Part shown: piece by piece, positions 31,333 to 39,000 of the stretch | How the letters are laid out: the number at the start of each line of letters is the position of its first letter | How positions within the stretch are numbered: position 1 is the first letter of the stretch | IMG/VR virus record: IMGVR_UViG_3300036791_000379 | Location: 1-64,000 of that record | Source of the DNA: a virus | DNA: 64,000 nucleotides | Reading direction: 5' to 3' (one strand) | The notes under the pieces: generated by a model | The model's input: the letters and a program-made list of their open reading frames with translations, nothing else | Told to the model about the DNA's origin: nothing | Databases searched by the model: none | Position numbers and translations under genes: made by a program

Positions 31333-31739
31333 GAGCCTTTCGCCCATGGCGGAATCGTCTTGCCGTTGAACAGGACGTGATAGCGCGCGTTGTCCTTTTC
31401 CTCGATCACGTAACCTCTGCAGTGCTTGAGGCCGCGCTGGTGCATGGCGCGCAGATGATGGGCACCGTCGATCAGCCAGACCTTGTTGTCCCAGACGACG
31501 AGGATCAGCTCGAACGCATGCAGATTTGGATCGCGCGCGTAGCGATCGACCTTGGCCTGATCGATCTCGATCGCGTCGCTGTGTGCGAACAGCTCAGCGA
31601 CGTCGTGCTGATAGCGACCATGCAGACCCGCCTTGCAGTCGGCCCACGCGCGGGTGATGTTCCAAGTGCCATGGGGGATGCCCTCGAACGTGATGTCGGC
31701 CGGCTCCATGTTGGAGATCACCATGACCGGCTTGCTCAT
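31329..31739 (-). CDS. ParB/Srx-like protein (IDGAHH motif)
   Basis: 136 residues. KVWLIDGAHHLRAMHQRGLKHCRGYVI matches the core of the ParB N-terminal/sulfiredoxin fold, where (I/V)DG(A/N)HR coordinates nucleotide. The rest is mixed alpha/beta. Standing alone, it may be a small nucleotide-binding or nuclease protein (inference). Overlaps its neighbour by 4 nt. Confidence 0.72.
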   Translation of the reverse strand: MSKPVMVISNMEPADITFEGIPHGTWNITRAWADCKAGLHGRYQHDVAELFAHSDAIEIDQAKVDRYARDPNLHAFELILVVWDNKVWLIDGAHHLRAMHQRGLKHCRGYVIEEKDNARYHVLFNGKTIPPWAKGS

Positions 31740-31972
31740 GCGGCCTCACTTTCGACGGGCAAAGCCTCGAACACCCAGTCGTGCATTCCCGGCTTCGACA
31801 ATCTCGTCGCGTGGCAGGCGCAGATGTTGAACCATTCAGAAGCCTCAAAGCGCACGCCCTGCCCTGCGATCTGCAGAACGCGCGCCGGCAGCATCACGCG
31901 GCCGATCGCTTCATTGTCGTCCGGCGTAGGCTGGCCGTTCGCGTCAATCCATTTGATCTGACAGGTCGTCAT
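31736..31972 (-). CDS. Hypothetical protein
   Basis: 78 residues, beta-rich (CQIKWIDANGQPTPDDNEAI) with ICACHATRL near the end. Function unknown; tightly packed between neighbours. Confidence 0.72.
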   Translation of the reverse strand: MTTCQIKWIDANGQPTPDDNEAIGRVMLPARVLQIAGQGVRFEASEWFNICACHATRLSKPGMHDWVFEALPVESEAA

Positions 31973-32151
31973 CAGTCCTCCTCGATGGCCTCATCGGCCC
32001 AGTAATTCGGATCGCCCAGCACGTCCGGGCGATAGCGCGAGAGCTTCTCACGCTTGCACTTGACGCAGACCCGGCACAGCGGAATCCCGCGCGCGTCGTG
32101 CTCCCACCATGACTCCTGCCCGCTTCCGCAGGGACAAGGTCTGCTGCTCAT
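31972..32151 (-). CDS. Small zinc-ribbon protein (SEC-C-like knuckle)
   Basis: 59 residues (starts MSSRPCPCGSGQESWWEHDA). The CPCGSGQ knuckle resembles SEC-C motifs, and a second pair follows (CRVCVKCKREKL). AGGTGG precedes the start. Probably zinc-binding; role unknown. Confidence 0.7.
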   Translation of the reverse strand: MSSRPCPCGSGQESWWEHDARGIPLCRVCVKCKREKLSRYRPDVLGDPNYWADEAIEED

Positions 32152-32378
32152 TTCACCACCTTGAGGCTGCGCCGCGCCGGTCGCTTCGCTTTGCGCTCCC
32201 GCGTCTGCTGTTGCTTCCGTTCATGCTTCTCTCGATCGAGCTGCGCCTTAAGCCTATGGGCAGTGTGGCGCGCGCTCACCAAGGCAATCGTGCCCTCGTC
32301 GCCTTTGAGCACCAAGGCGAGTTCTTCAGCGGACATCGACGGCTCGTCTTGCTCGGGTTTGGGGTCCTTGGCCATCAC
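32148..32378 (-). CDS. Small charged hypothetical protein
   Basis: 76 residues, helical, basic C-terminal half (KHERKQQQTRERKAKRPARR). Likely binds nucleic acid or acts as an adaptor. Overlaps neighbours by 4 nt on both sides. Confidence 0.7.
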   Translation of the reverse strand: MMAKDPKPEQDEPSMSAEELALVLKGDEGTIALVSARHTAHRLKAQLDREKHERKQQQTRERKAKRPARRSLKVVK

Positions 32379-32575
32379 GTCTCGGCCACCTCGAAACCCT
32401 CGCCGGCCAGCCGCTCCATCAGGTCTCGCGCTGCGCGCCAGTCGGTCGTGAAGCGCTCGGGCACACCCTGCCAGCCTTCGACCGGAAAATTCTCACGCGC
32501 GAACTCCTTCGCGGTCTCGCTCTCGGCGATCACGGTGATCACCGTGCCGTGGTTCTGGAATGCAAAGTCGGTCAT
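32375..32575 (-). CDS. Small hypothetical protein
   Basis: 66 residues. NHGTVITVIAESETAKEFARENFP and WRAARDLMERLAGEGFEV form a beta-alpha pattern common in small alphaproteobacterial phage proteins of unknown role. Confidence 0.72.
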   Translation of the reverse strand: MTDFAFQNHGTVITVIAESETAKEFARENFPVEGWQGVPERFTTDWRAARDLMERLAGEGFEVAET

Positions 32576-32796
32576 TGGTCTTCCTTCCGGCCTTCGGCCT
32601 TCGCCAGCGCCTTCGCCAGCTTGATCGTCGCCGGGTTCGACGTGAAGTCTTCCGGGAAGTCGATGCTCGACGAGCACATCACGTTCTCGGCTCCGTGGTT
32701 GGCCACGAGGCCCTTGAACTGCTTGACGCTCTCGATCGCGTTCTTTCGGCCGCCGATCTCAAGCATGACCTTGTCGTTGACGATGGTTAGAAACAT
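32572..32796 (-). CDS. Small hypothetical protein
   Basis: 74 residues, beta-alpha pattern (MFLTIVNDKVMLEIGG then ESVKQFKGLVANHGAEN) with a helical Lys/Ala tail. Function unknown. Confidence 0.72.
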   Translation of the reverse strand: MFLTIVNDKVMLEIGGRKNAIESVKQFKGLVANHGAENVMCSSSIDFPEDFTSNPATIKLAKALAKAEGRKEDQ

Positions 32797-32797
32797 C

Positions 32798-33208
32798 TCA
32801 TCCTTCCAGTTTTGCCAATTCCGTCCGCGCCTGCTCGGCGCGCTTGCTGTAACCCTCGGCCTCGCGCTCCAGCCGGCGCACGGTTGCCTTGCGGCTCGCG
32901 CCCTCGGCCTTCTCCTGCGTCTTCTCGGCCAGTTTCTCCAGCCGTACCGCAGCGGCCTCCAGATTGGCCCGCGTCCGCACCTCGTCGCTCACTGGCGTAC
33001 AGGTGAAGTGCATCATGGCGATGCCGGCGGTCCACGAACCGTTGCCCAAGAAGTCCCAGAAGAACTTCAGGGCGTGCTCGCCCTTGGCGATCTCGGAGCC
33101 GCAGCACCGGCAGAACGATTTCCGCTTGGCGGTGACCTGCTCGACCGTGCCGTACTCGACCCGGCCGGCGCGCACTTGCTCGACTTGGTATTTCAAAAGA
33201 ATTTCCAT
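32798..33208 (-). CDS. Zinc-knuckle and coiled-coil hypothetical protein
   Basis: 136 residues. RKSFCRCCGSEIAKGEHALKFF is a Cys knuckle with His and a later Cys (MMHFTC). The C-terminal 60 residues are a coiled coil (RLEKLAEKTQEKAEGAS ... RRLEREAEGYSKRAEQAR). It starts at a TGATG overlap. Function unknown. Confidence 0.72.
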   Translation of the reverse strand: MEILLKYQVEQVRAGRVEYGTVEQVTAKRKSFCRCCGSEIAKGEHALKFFWDFLGNGSWTAGIAMMHFTCTPVSDEVRTRANLEAAAVRLEKLAEKTQEKAEGASRKATVRRLEREAEGYSKRAEQARTELAKLEG

Positions 33209-33519
33209 CACGCCGCCTCGTTCAGCATCTCGGCGGAGAGCTTCCGCCACGGATAGGCCGCGACCATCTCGCGCATCGTGCCGAAGCAGACGCTCTTGAT
33301 GTGGCCGACCTCCTCCTCCGCGCCGTTGATCTCGATCGTGCCCTTGCCGATGAACCGGCCGAACAGCTTGCGCTGATCGCTGGCGGTCAATCGACCGGAC
33401 CACTTGCCGAAGATCGAACCGGTCTGCTCCAGCAGAAACACGGCCATGTTGCCGGCCGCATCGGTCCCGCAGTGAAAACCTGCGAGCGACGTGAATGGCT
33501 TGACTTTCGGCTTCCGCAT
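33208..33519 (-). CDS. Hypothetical protein
   Basis: 103 residues, beta-rich (GNMAVFLLEQTGSIFGKWSG and IEINGAEEEVGHIKSV). It is the first gene under promoter P3. Function unknown. Confidence 0.72.
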   Translation of the reverse strand: MRKPKVKPFTSLAGFHCGTDAAGNMAVFLLEQTGSIFGKWSGRLTASDQRKLFGRFIGKGTIEINGAEEEVGHIKSVCFGTMREMVAAYPWRKLSAEMLNEAA

Positions 33520-33543
33520 GACTTCCTCGTTCTCTTCATCACC

Positions 33544-33572
33544 TATATACGACGGCCTGTCGTATCCGTCAA
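33544..33572 (-). promoter_or_regulatory. Promoter/operator P3
   Basis: Minus strand: -35 TTGACG, 17-bp spacer, -10 TATATA. Operator GATACGAC-AGGCC-GTCGTATA. It drives the 33519-to-31329 group. Confidence 0.9.
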
Positions 33573-34075
33573 GCCGTCGCAGCAAAAATTTTCGCAGCCT
33601 TTTCCAACAGGATCGGCGAGGCCTTGCCCAGTACAGCGAGCTGCGCGGCCTTCTCCGGCAGGTAGGTCTTGGCGAACTTCGGCGACCGCTCGATCAGTGA
33701 CGAGCAATTGTCGATAATGTCGGCGACCTTGATGGTCATGGCGCTCGGGGAGATCGTGGCAAGCCTCGCGGTCTCCTTGGCCTTCCGCTCGGCCCTCGGC
33801 AGGCCGCTGGCGCTGCGAAACACGTTGGTGACCTCGATGACGAGGCCGGCGACCTCGGGGCCAAACTCCGCCTCCAGCTCAGCAGCGCTGACACCGGTAT
33901 CTTCGATGACGTCGTGCAGGATGGCGGCGGCGATCACCGCCTCGCTCGCGCCACTGGCCTCGACCAGATCGGCGACCGCCAGCGGATGGACGATGTAGGG
34001 CTCGCCAGTGAACATACGTTTCTGGCCGGCGTGCCTCTCATCGGCGAACATCGCGGCTTTCCTGATCAAACTCAT
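33569..34075 (-). CDS. MESH1/SpoT-type HD hydrolase
   Basis: 168 residues. The HD-domain residues of SpoT/MESH1 hydrolases are present: ERHAGQKR (His15), GEPYIVHPLAVA (His30), AAILHDVIEDTG (His54, Asp55) and IKVADIIDN (Asp119). The length fits stand-alone MESH1-type enzymes that hydrolyse (p)ppGpp or NADPH. In a phage this could blunt the stringent response or act on another nucleotide (inference). It is a single-gene unit under promoter P4. Confidence 0.85.
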   Translation of the reverse strand: MSLIRKAAMFADERHAGQKRMFTGEPYIVHPLAVADLVEASGASEAVIAAAILHDVIEDTGVSAAELEAEFGPEVAGLVIEVTNVFRSASGLPRAERKAKETARLATISPSAMTIKVADIIDNCSSLIERSPKFAKTYLPEKAAQLAVLGKASPILLEKAAKIFAATA

Positions 34076-34092
34076 CTCAACTCTCCACCCCA

Positions 34093-34121
34093 TATATACG
34101 ACGCCCCGTCGTATATGTCAA
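34093..34121 (-). promoter_or_regulatory. Promoter/operator P4
   Basis: Minus strand: -35 TTGACA, 17-bp spacer, -10 TATATA. Perfect operator TATACGAC-GGGGC-GTCGTATA. The closest of the set to sigma70 consensus. Drives the MESH1-like gene. Confidence 0.92.
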
Positions 34122-34134
34122 GGCGTCTTTTCCC

Positions 34135-35127
34135 TCAGACGGCGGCCCACTGGCCGCCCTTCCATTCGTGTGTCTGCTTCCAGCCATCGTATCGCGCCTG
34201 CTCCTCGTTGATGTGCGCGCGGAGGTTCTTGATCTGGCCGGACAGGTACTCAACATGCCGCGCCTTGTAGGCATCGAAGTCGTAGATGCTATAGCAGGAG
34301 TCGCTACCCGGCCCGGCCTTGAACTCTTCGAAGCTCTCGCGCGACACGTTGAACGAGTGCTTCACGACCGGCCACTTGATCCAGTAACCGAACTGCTGGC
34401 CGCGCTGCGGGCCGATCAACTGGCGTTCGTACTCGAACACGATGGGCAGCTTCTCGGCCTTGATAGCGGCCCGGTGCTTCTCCGCACGCGCCAGACGATC
34501 CCGCATAAACTGGATCATCTCGCCGAGCGCCGCACGATCAACCTCGAACGGCAACCGCTTCGCGCCCATGCACGAGGCCGTCTGCCAACCGTAGCCGGGT
34601 CGCTCGTAGCCGTGGTGGGCGATGCTGCCCAGCTTGGCGAAAATCTGACGCTCGCAGCACTGGCACGTCATGCGGTCCGCTTCTTCCTCGATCTGCTTCG
34701 CGGACTTGACCTTCGGCAGCTCGCCCTTTTTCCTGATCAGCGGCTTGGCGGACTGCAGCATCTCGTGCAGCGGCAACAACCCGGTCAGGAAGGCGGCATA
34801 CTCAGTCAGGCCGGCCTTCTGCGCCCGCTTCAATGCGGTCGGGATGCCGGTCGCGCCGCGCACGAAGGCGTCGTGATCGTAGGCAACGAGCCACCAATCG
34901 CTCTGATGATGAGCCTCGCCGTTGCGGCCAACGATGTGGGGACCAGTCTTCAAAAACGCTTCCGAGCCCTCCTCGACCGCGCGGTTGATGACATCCTTCG
35001 CGTCCTTGAACAGGACGTTGGGGACCATCCCGGAGGCGATGGCGGACTTCAGCTTGCCGACCACCTCGTGCAGCCGAATGCTGCGGCGCTCACTGATGAG
35101 GCTGGACTTGATCAATTCGATCGACAC
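34135..35127 (-). CDS. Hypothetical zinc-binding protein
   Basis: 330 residues from a GTG at 35127, chosen because the ATG at 35160 lies inside the -10 box of P5 and GGAAGGAAAAGGG lies before the GTG. A Cys/His cluster (CQCCERQIF ... HHGYERPGYGWQTASCMG) in the middle is shared by many phage proteins and probably binds zinc. The flanks are helical. Function unknown. Confidence 0.78.
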   Translation of the reverse strand: MSIELIKSSLISERRSIRLHEVVGKLKSAIASGMVPNVLFKDAKDVINRAVEEGSEAFLKTGPHIVGRNGEAHHQSDWWLVAYDHDAFVRGATGIPTALKRAQKAGLTEYAAFLTGLLPLHEMLQSAKPLIRKKGELPKVKSAKQIEEEADRMTCQCCERQIFAKLGSIAHHGYERPGYGWQTASCMGAKRLPFEVDRAALGEMIQFMRDRLARAEKHRAAIKAEKLPIVFEYERQLIGPQRGQQFGYWIKWPVVKHSFNVSRESFEEFKAGPGSDSCYSIYDFDAYKARHVEYLSGQIKNLRAHINEEQARYDGWKQTHEWKGGQWAAV

Positions 35128-35155
35128 TTGATTCCCTTTTCCTTCCGACCCGTTC

Positions 35156-35184
35156 GACATACGACACCCTGTCGTATGCGTCAA
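35156..35184 (-). promoter_or_regulatory. Promoter/operator P5
   Basis: Minus strand: -35 TTGACG, 17-bp spacer, -10 TATGTC. Operator CATACGAC-AGGGT-GTCGTATG: both outer bases differ from the other sites but keep the palindrome. Confidence 0.85.
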
Positions 35185-35375
35185 GCGGCCTTCGTCAGTT
35201 TCTGCTTCCGGGCATACAGCACGCTGGAAGCGTCGTTGATCTGGTCGAGGTACTTGGCCTCGGCCTCGTAGTTCCAACCCATCATGGCCATCGAGGCCTC
35301 GCCCGCGTCCTTGATGATGTACCGCAGCTCAGCGTCGCTTTTGGTCCAGTACGATTTGTTCTGAAGAGCCATCAT
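35181..35375 (-). CDS. Small hypothetical protein
   Basis: 64 residues, helical (ELRYIIKDAGEASMAM and NYEAEAKYLDQINDASSVLY). Single gene under promoter P6, overlapping the -35 box of P5 at its end. Function unknown. Confidence 0.7.
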   Translation of the reverse strand: MMALQNKSYWTKSDAELRYIIKDAGEASMAMMGWNYEAEAKYLDQINDASSVLYARKQKLTKAA

Positions 35376-35417
35376 TTCCAAAACCCAATTCTCCGGCGGC
35401 CTCCCGCCTTCACCACC

Positions 35418-35446
35418 TATATACGACGCCCCGTCGTATACGTCAA
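35418..35446 (-). promoter_or_regulatory. Promoter/operator P6
   Basis: Minus strand: -35 TTGACG, 17-bp spacer, -10 TATATA. Perfect operator TATACGAC-GGGGC-GTCGTATA. It faces away from P7 and is separated from it by about 70 bp. Confidence 0.9.
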
Positions 35447-35501
35447 GCCGGCGTATACGATGCATGGCTGCCATGCGCGGTATCCCGGCACCTACCGCCC
35501 A

Positions 35502-35541
35502 GATACGACCGCTTGACGTATACGCCCCGCCGTCGTATATC
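35502..35541 (+). promoter_or_regulatory. Promoter/operator P7
   Basis: -35 TTGACG (35513-35518), 17-bp spacer, -10 TATATC. The operator right half GTCGTATA is intact and the left half is TATACGCC. An extra half-site GATACGAC lies directly upstream of the -35. The leader forms GCGGGA-TGG-TCCCGC just before the ribosome site. Confidence 0.9.
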
Positions 35542-35592
35542 AGAGGCGAAGTTGAGTTGAGAGGCGGGATGGTCCCGCGAGAGAGGGTTTCG

Positions 35593-36030
35593 ATGGAATA
35601 CGGTTCGTTGCGCGAGAAGATCGCGGCCGAGTCCAAGGCCCGCAAGGCCAAGTACGCGGCGTTCGAGTCGGCCTTCGGTGAGGCCAACCGCGCGGGTTTC
35701 GCGGCCGGTGAAGCGGCCAAGCCTCAAGCGATGGTGGTCAGCGAGCATGCCAGTCCTTTGGACGATGCATCGCCGGTCAAGAACCAGTGGTTCGTCGCGG
35801 ACGGCGTCTGCGGTTTCGCGTGGGTCAAGGTCCAGAACGGCAACAGCTCGTTCGCCAAGTGGCTGACGAAAAACAAGCTCGCTCGCAAGAGCTACTACGG
35901 CGGCGTCGAGATTTCGATCTCGGCCCATGGGCAGTCGATGGAACGAAAGGAGGCACATGCTCGCGAGATGGCGCGGGTCCTGCGGGAAAAACTCGGCGTG
36001 GAAGCCTACGCCGATTCGAGGATGGACTGA
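35593..36030 (+). CDS. Hypothetical protein
   Basis: 145 residues. The N-terminal 45 residues are helical and basic. A central beta-rich part (WFVADGVCGFAWVKVQNGNS) and a helical tail follow. The start at 35593 has GAGAGAGGG upstream; an ATG 24 nt earlier lies in the leader hairpin and is unlikely. First gene under P7. Confidence 0.72.
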   Translation: MEYGSLREKIAAESKARKAKYAAFESAFGEANRAGFAAGEAAKPQAMVVSEHASPLDDASPVKNQWFVADGVCGFAWVKVQNGNSSFAKWLTKNKLARKSYYGGVEISISAHGQSMERKEAHAREMARVLREKLGVEAYADSRMD

Positions 36031-36104
36031 CGAACGAAAGGAGGTGTTTCGCCTCGGCGCTGTGTCCCCAAGCCAGCGCCGCACGAAACCCCGGAAGGAA
36101 GATC

Positions 36105-36320
36105 ATGAAGCTCACCTATTGGATTGCTGAGTGTCTGACCGACAGTCACGCCTATTCTATACGCGCGCGAACCAAGCGCGAGGTCGTCGCGGTGCTGGCG
36201 AGCGGGAAATACCGGGCCTCGGACTACGGGTCGCCGAAGAAGGTGAGCGTCGAATACGAGAACGCCTTCGACCTGATGGACCAGTGCATGAGCGAGGCTC
36301 GCGGTTACTGGGAGGCGTGA
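36105..36320 (+). CDS. Small hypothetical protein
   Basis: 71 residues (MKLTYWIAECLTDSHAYSIR) with GGAAGGA before the start. A beta-alpha pattern (RTKREVVAVLASGKYRASDY). Function unknown. Confidence 0.72.
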   Translation: MKLTYWIAECLTDSHAYSIRARTKREVVAVLASGKYRASDYGSPKKVSVEYENAFDLMDQCMSEARGYWEA

Positions 36321-36410
36321 AGAAACATGGCCGCGAACGTGGCGGCGATCCCCACTACGTTTGATCGTGACAGAGGGGCGAGGCGGGTGAGAGGCCGCCA
36401 CAAATAAATG

Positions 36411-36450
36411 GATACGACCCCTTGACGTATACGGCAGGACGTCGTATATA
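36411..36450 (+). promoter_or_regulatory. Promoter/operator P8
   Basis: -35 TTGACG (36422-36427), 17-bp spacer, -10 TATATA. Operator left half TATACGGC, right half GTCGTATA, plus an upstream half-site GATACGAC. The leader contains a GGCGGGG-ATGG-CCCTGCC hairpin, like that of P7. Confidence 0.9.
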
Positions 36451-36488
36451 GAGGGTGAAGGCGGGGATGGCCCTGCCGGGAGAGCAAG

Positions 36489-36653
36489 ATGTTTGAAGTG
36501 ATACAGGCGAAGCAGGTTGGTTCGGAATGGCACGTTTTCAACGTCGCCGCCCTGTCGAAGCCCGAGCACATGGACGGTCCGTACCAGAGCGAGGAAGAGG
36601 CGATGGAAGCGGCCGAATTGATCAGCCAGCCGTGGCAGGCGTGGCAGCACTAA
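36489..36653 (+). CDS. Small hypothetical protein
   Basis: 54 residues (MFEVIQAKQVGSEWHVFNVA ...), beta-rich first half and acidic helical end. GGGAGAG precedes the start. First gene under P8. Confidence 0.7.
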   Translation: MFEVIQAKQVGSEWHVFNVAALSKPEHMDGPYQSEEEAMEAAELISQPWQAWQH

Positions 36654-36664
36654 GAGGAGAGAAC

Positions 36665-36997
36665 GTGAGTAAGGAACTACAAGCCCTTCAGTCCGCCCGT
36701 GAGGCCGCGCTCGCCAAGAGCGCCGCGCTCTGGGAGCGCGACGAGCGGCAGGACCGTGGCAGCTGCGGCAGCGCGATCCTGAAGCTGGATGCCCGGAGCA
36801 AGCTGGCCAAGGTCGCGGTTGCCGAAGGCTTCGCCTCCAAGAGCGGCACCGACATCTATGTCAACTCGAACATCGCCGAAGGCGTGCGCTCGCAGAACGC
36901 CGACATCTGGCAGGACTCCATGCGGGCTTTCAAGAACGAGCTGGAGGCCGCCGGCTACGGCAAGGCCATCAAGAAGTTCTGGACCTACATCGACTGA
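36665..36997 (+). CDS. Helical hypothetical protein
   Basis: 110 residues from a GTG with AGAGGAGAG upstream. Helical N-terminus (QALQSAREAALAKSAALWERD), then GTDIYVNSNIAEGVRSQNAD. Function unknown. Confidence 0.72.
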   Translation: MSKELQALQSAREAALAKSAALWERDERQDRGSCGSAILKLDARSKLAKVAVAEGFASKSGTDIYVNSNIAEGVRSQNADIWQDSMRAFKNELEAAGYGKAIKKFWTYID

Positions 36998-37007
36998 GGA
37001 AAGGCAA

Positions 37008-37364
37008 ATGAAAGTTTTCACAAAGGGCGTGCTGACCAAACTCGCAAAGAATGGCGCGGCGAGCCGCGCGGCGATCGAGAAGGACGGCAAGACGCCGGAC
37101 CACAAACCGGTGCTCAAGGTTTTCAACCCGGCCGGAGCTGCGACGTGGCTGCTGACCGAGATCGACGAGGACGGCGATCGGCTGTTCGGCCTCTGCGACC
37201 TCGGCATGGGCGAGCCCGAGCTGGGCTACGTCTCGCGCGCCGAGCTGGAAAGCGTGCGCGGCCGGTTCGGCCTGCCGCTGGAGCGTGACATCTGGTTCAA
37301 GGCCGACAAACCGCTGTCGGAATATGCAGCTGCGGCCAACGAGAAAGGAAGGATCGAAGCGTGA
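37008..37364 (+). CDS. DUF2958 protein
   Basis: 118 residues. WLLTEIDEDGDRLFGLCDLG then GYVSRAELESVRGRFG and LERDIWFKA match DUF2958, common on plasmids and phages, unknown function. It overlaps the next gene by 4 nt. Confidence 0.85.
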   Translation: MKVFTKGVLTKLAKNGAASRAAIEKDGKTPDHKPVLKVFNPAGAATWLLTEIDEDGDRLFGLCDLGMGEPELGYVSRAELESVRGRFGLPLERDIWFKADKPLSEYAAAANEKGRIEA

Positions 37365-38008
37365 GTTACGTGATTGAAATCCCGAGCAAGTACGGTCACC
37401 GACCCGACATCAAGATCGACCTGCCGCGCTTTGCCGCTGATCTGGCCAAGGAGCTGGGCGGTAAGCTGCAGAAGCCCGACACCGATTACCCGAATGAGCG
37501 CCAGAGAATCCAGATCGGCGCGGACATGCTGGAGCTGGGCGCGAACAACTGGAAGAAACGGGTCACGGCCTCGCTCAGCGCGCCGGAGATCAAATGGGGC
37601 GACTGGTCGACCTATGACAAGGCACAGAAGACCGAGAGCGCCAGCGTCAACCCTGACGGCCGGTCGATCGCGGCGATTGCAAAGGACATCCGGAAGCGGG
37701 TGATCGAGGCCAACCAGCCGGCGCTGGCCGCGCGGCGCGCCTATGCGGCGCAGCAGCAGCAGAACCGGGAAGACATCGTCCGGCACGCCGACGCGCTGAA
37801 GGCCGCGCATCCGACGCTGAACGTCCGGGTCAATCAGGACAAGCAGAGCGCCGAAATCTACACGGGCGCGAGCGGTCACTACATCGACGCCGCGCTGAGC
37901 AGCAGCGGCAAGGTTTCCATCAGGCGTCTCGGTGACGTGAGCGCGGAGCAATTCGCGAAGATCATGGCCGTGCTGGGCGCGAACAACGCGGAGGCGAACA
38001 GCCAATGA
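37361..38008 (+). CDS. Hypothetical protein
   Basis: 215 residues from a GTG. N-terminal part carries RPDIKIDLPRFAADLAKELG, a long central charged helix, and a beta-rich C-terminus (LNVRVNQDKQSAEIYTGASG). Function unknown. Confidence 0.72.
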   Translation: MSYVIEIPSKYGHRPDIKIDLPRFAADLAKELGGKLQKPDTDYPNERQRIQIGADMLELGANNWKKRVTASLSAPEIKWGDWSTYDKAQKTESASVNPDGRSIAAIAKDIRKRVIEANQPALAARRAYAAQQQQNREDIVRHADALKAAHPTLNVRVNQDKQSAEIYTGASGHYIDAALSSSGKVSIRRLGDVSAEQFAKIMAVLGANNAEANSQ

Positions 38009-38526
38009 AGGAATACGGACTATTGATCAGGAAGCGCGACGTCTTCGGCACGCCGCACATCATGGCGACGGTGGTCTGCCGCGAGAAAGGCCGCGATGCC
38101 CCGCTGGGCTGCTCGTCGGACGGCGAGGCCGAATGGGACGAACAGGTGCCGAAGCATCTGCGCGGCACAGCGCTGGACGGCCTCTCCTTGGACGGCCACA
38201 TCAGCGACTACGGCGGCGGCGAGTTCATCGGCTTCACGCCGGAATACCGCGAGGTGTTCTCGATGGAGCTGCCCAAGCTCAACCGCATGGCCAAGACGCT
38301 GAAGCGCGTGATCAAGCAGAAGGAGAAGGACGAGTCCTATGAGCCGGGCGATACCTTCGTTTCGTTCGCCAAGGCACTGAAGCTGAGCTTCGCGGTGGTC
38401 AACAACGAGAACAATGCGGATCGGCCGTGGCACTACATGACGATTATCGAGGGCCGCAACTGCCTGCGACGAATGATCGACGAAGCAGTCACTGCCTTTC
38501 GCAAACATCACACTACGACGGGTTGA
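38005..38526 (+). CDS. Hypothetical protein
   Basis: 173 residues, acidic with a long helix (ELPKLNRMAKTLKRVIKQKE). Contains FAVVNNENNADRPWHYMTI. Last gene of the P8 unit; its end overlaps the upstream flank of P9. Confidence 0.72.
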   Translation: MKEYGLLIRKRDVFGTPHIMATVVCREKGRDAPLGCSSDGEAEWDEQVPKHLRGTALDGLSLDGHISDYGGGEFIGFTPEYREVFSMELPKLNRMAKTLKRVIKQKEKDESYEPGDTFVSFAKALKLSFAVVNNENNADRPWHYMTIIEGRNCLRRMIDEAVTAFRKHHTTTG

Positions 38527-38551
38527 CGTAGGCGTCAGACAGTCGTATATT
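38523..38551 (+). promoter_or_regulatory. Promoter/operator P9
   Basis: -35 TTGACG, 17-bp spacer, -10 TATATT. The right operator half GTCGTATA is intact, the left half is degenerate (TAGGCGTC). A GGAAAGG box and an ATG follow at 38581. Confidence 0.85.
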
Positions 38552-38580
38552 GATCGAGTGATGGTAGGAAAGGATTTGAA

Positions 38581-38985
38581 ATGAAGCGCCTTACCAAGGC
38601 CGACAGCGAACAGCAGGAGAGTCTCGTTCGCAACCTCGACGAAAAGGCCGGCGGCGTCCGCGAGGCTCTGGAGAAGATCAACGCGCTGATCCGGGAGGAA
38701 CTCAATCCAGCGATAGACGAATACAACGGCATGATCACCGAGACCGAGGAGTTCCGGACTGAGATCGTCGGCCGCATGGAGGACTACGTCAGCGCGCGCT
38801 CGGAGAAGTGGTCCGAGGGCGAAGCCGGCCAGAACTACACGTCATGGAAGGATGAATGGGAAGGCATCAGCCTCGAAGAAATGCAAAACCTCGATGAGCT
38901 GGAGATCGACGGCATTGGCAGCGAGGGCGAGAGTTGCGCGGTCGCGACCGAGCTGGAGCAGCTCAACGCAGGCCCGGCTGAATAG
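38581..38985 (+). CDS. Acidic coiled-coil hypothetical protein
   Basis: 134 residues, mostly helical (NLDEKAGGVREALEKINALI) and strongly acidic at the C-terminal half. Function unknown; acidic DNA-mimic character would be one possibility. First gene under P9. Confidence 0.72.
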   Translation: MKRLTKADSEQQESLVRNLDEKAGGVREALEKINALIREELNPAIDEYNGMITETEEFRTEIVGRMEDYVSARSEKWSEGEAGQNYTSWKDEWEGISLEEMQNLDELEIDGIGSEGESCAVATELEQLNAGPAE

Positions 38986-39000
38986 AGGAGAGCCAGCCGA

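Noticed and set aside
36326-36406. A 26-codon gene starting at 36326
   Set aside because: No ribosome box, no recognisable sequence, and it lies in the leader region before P8.
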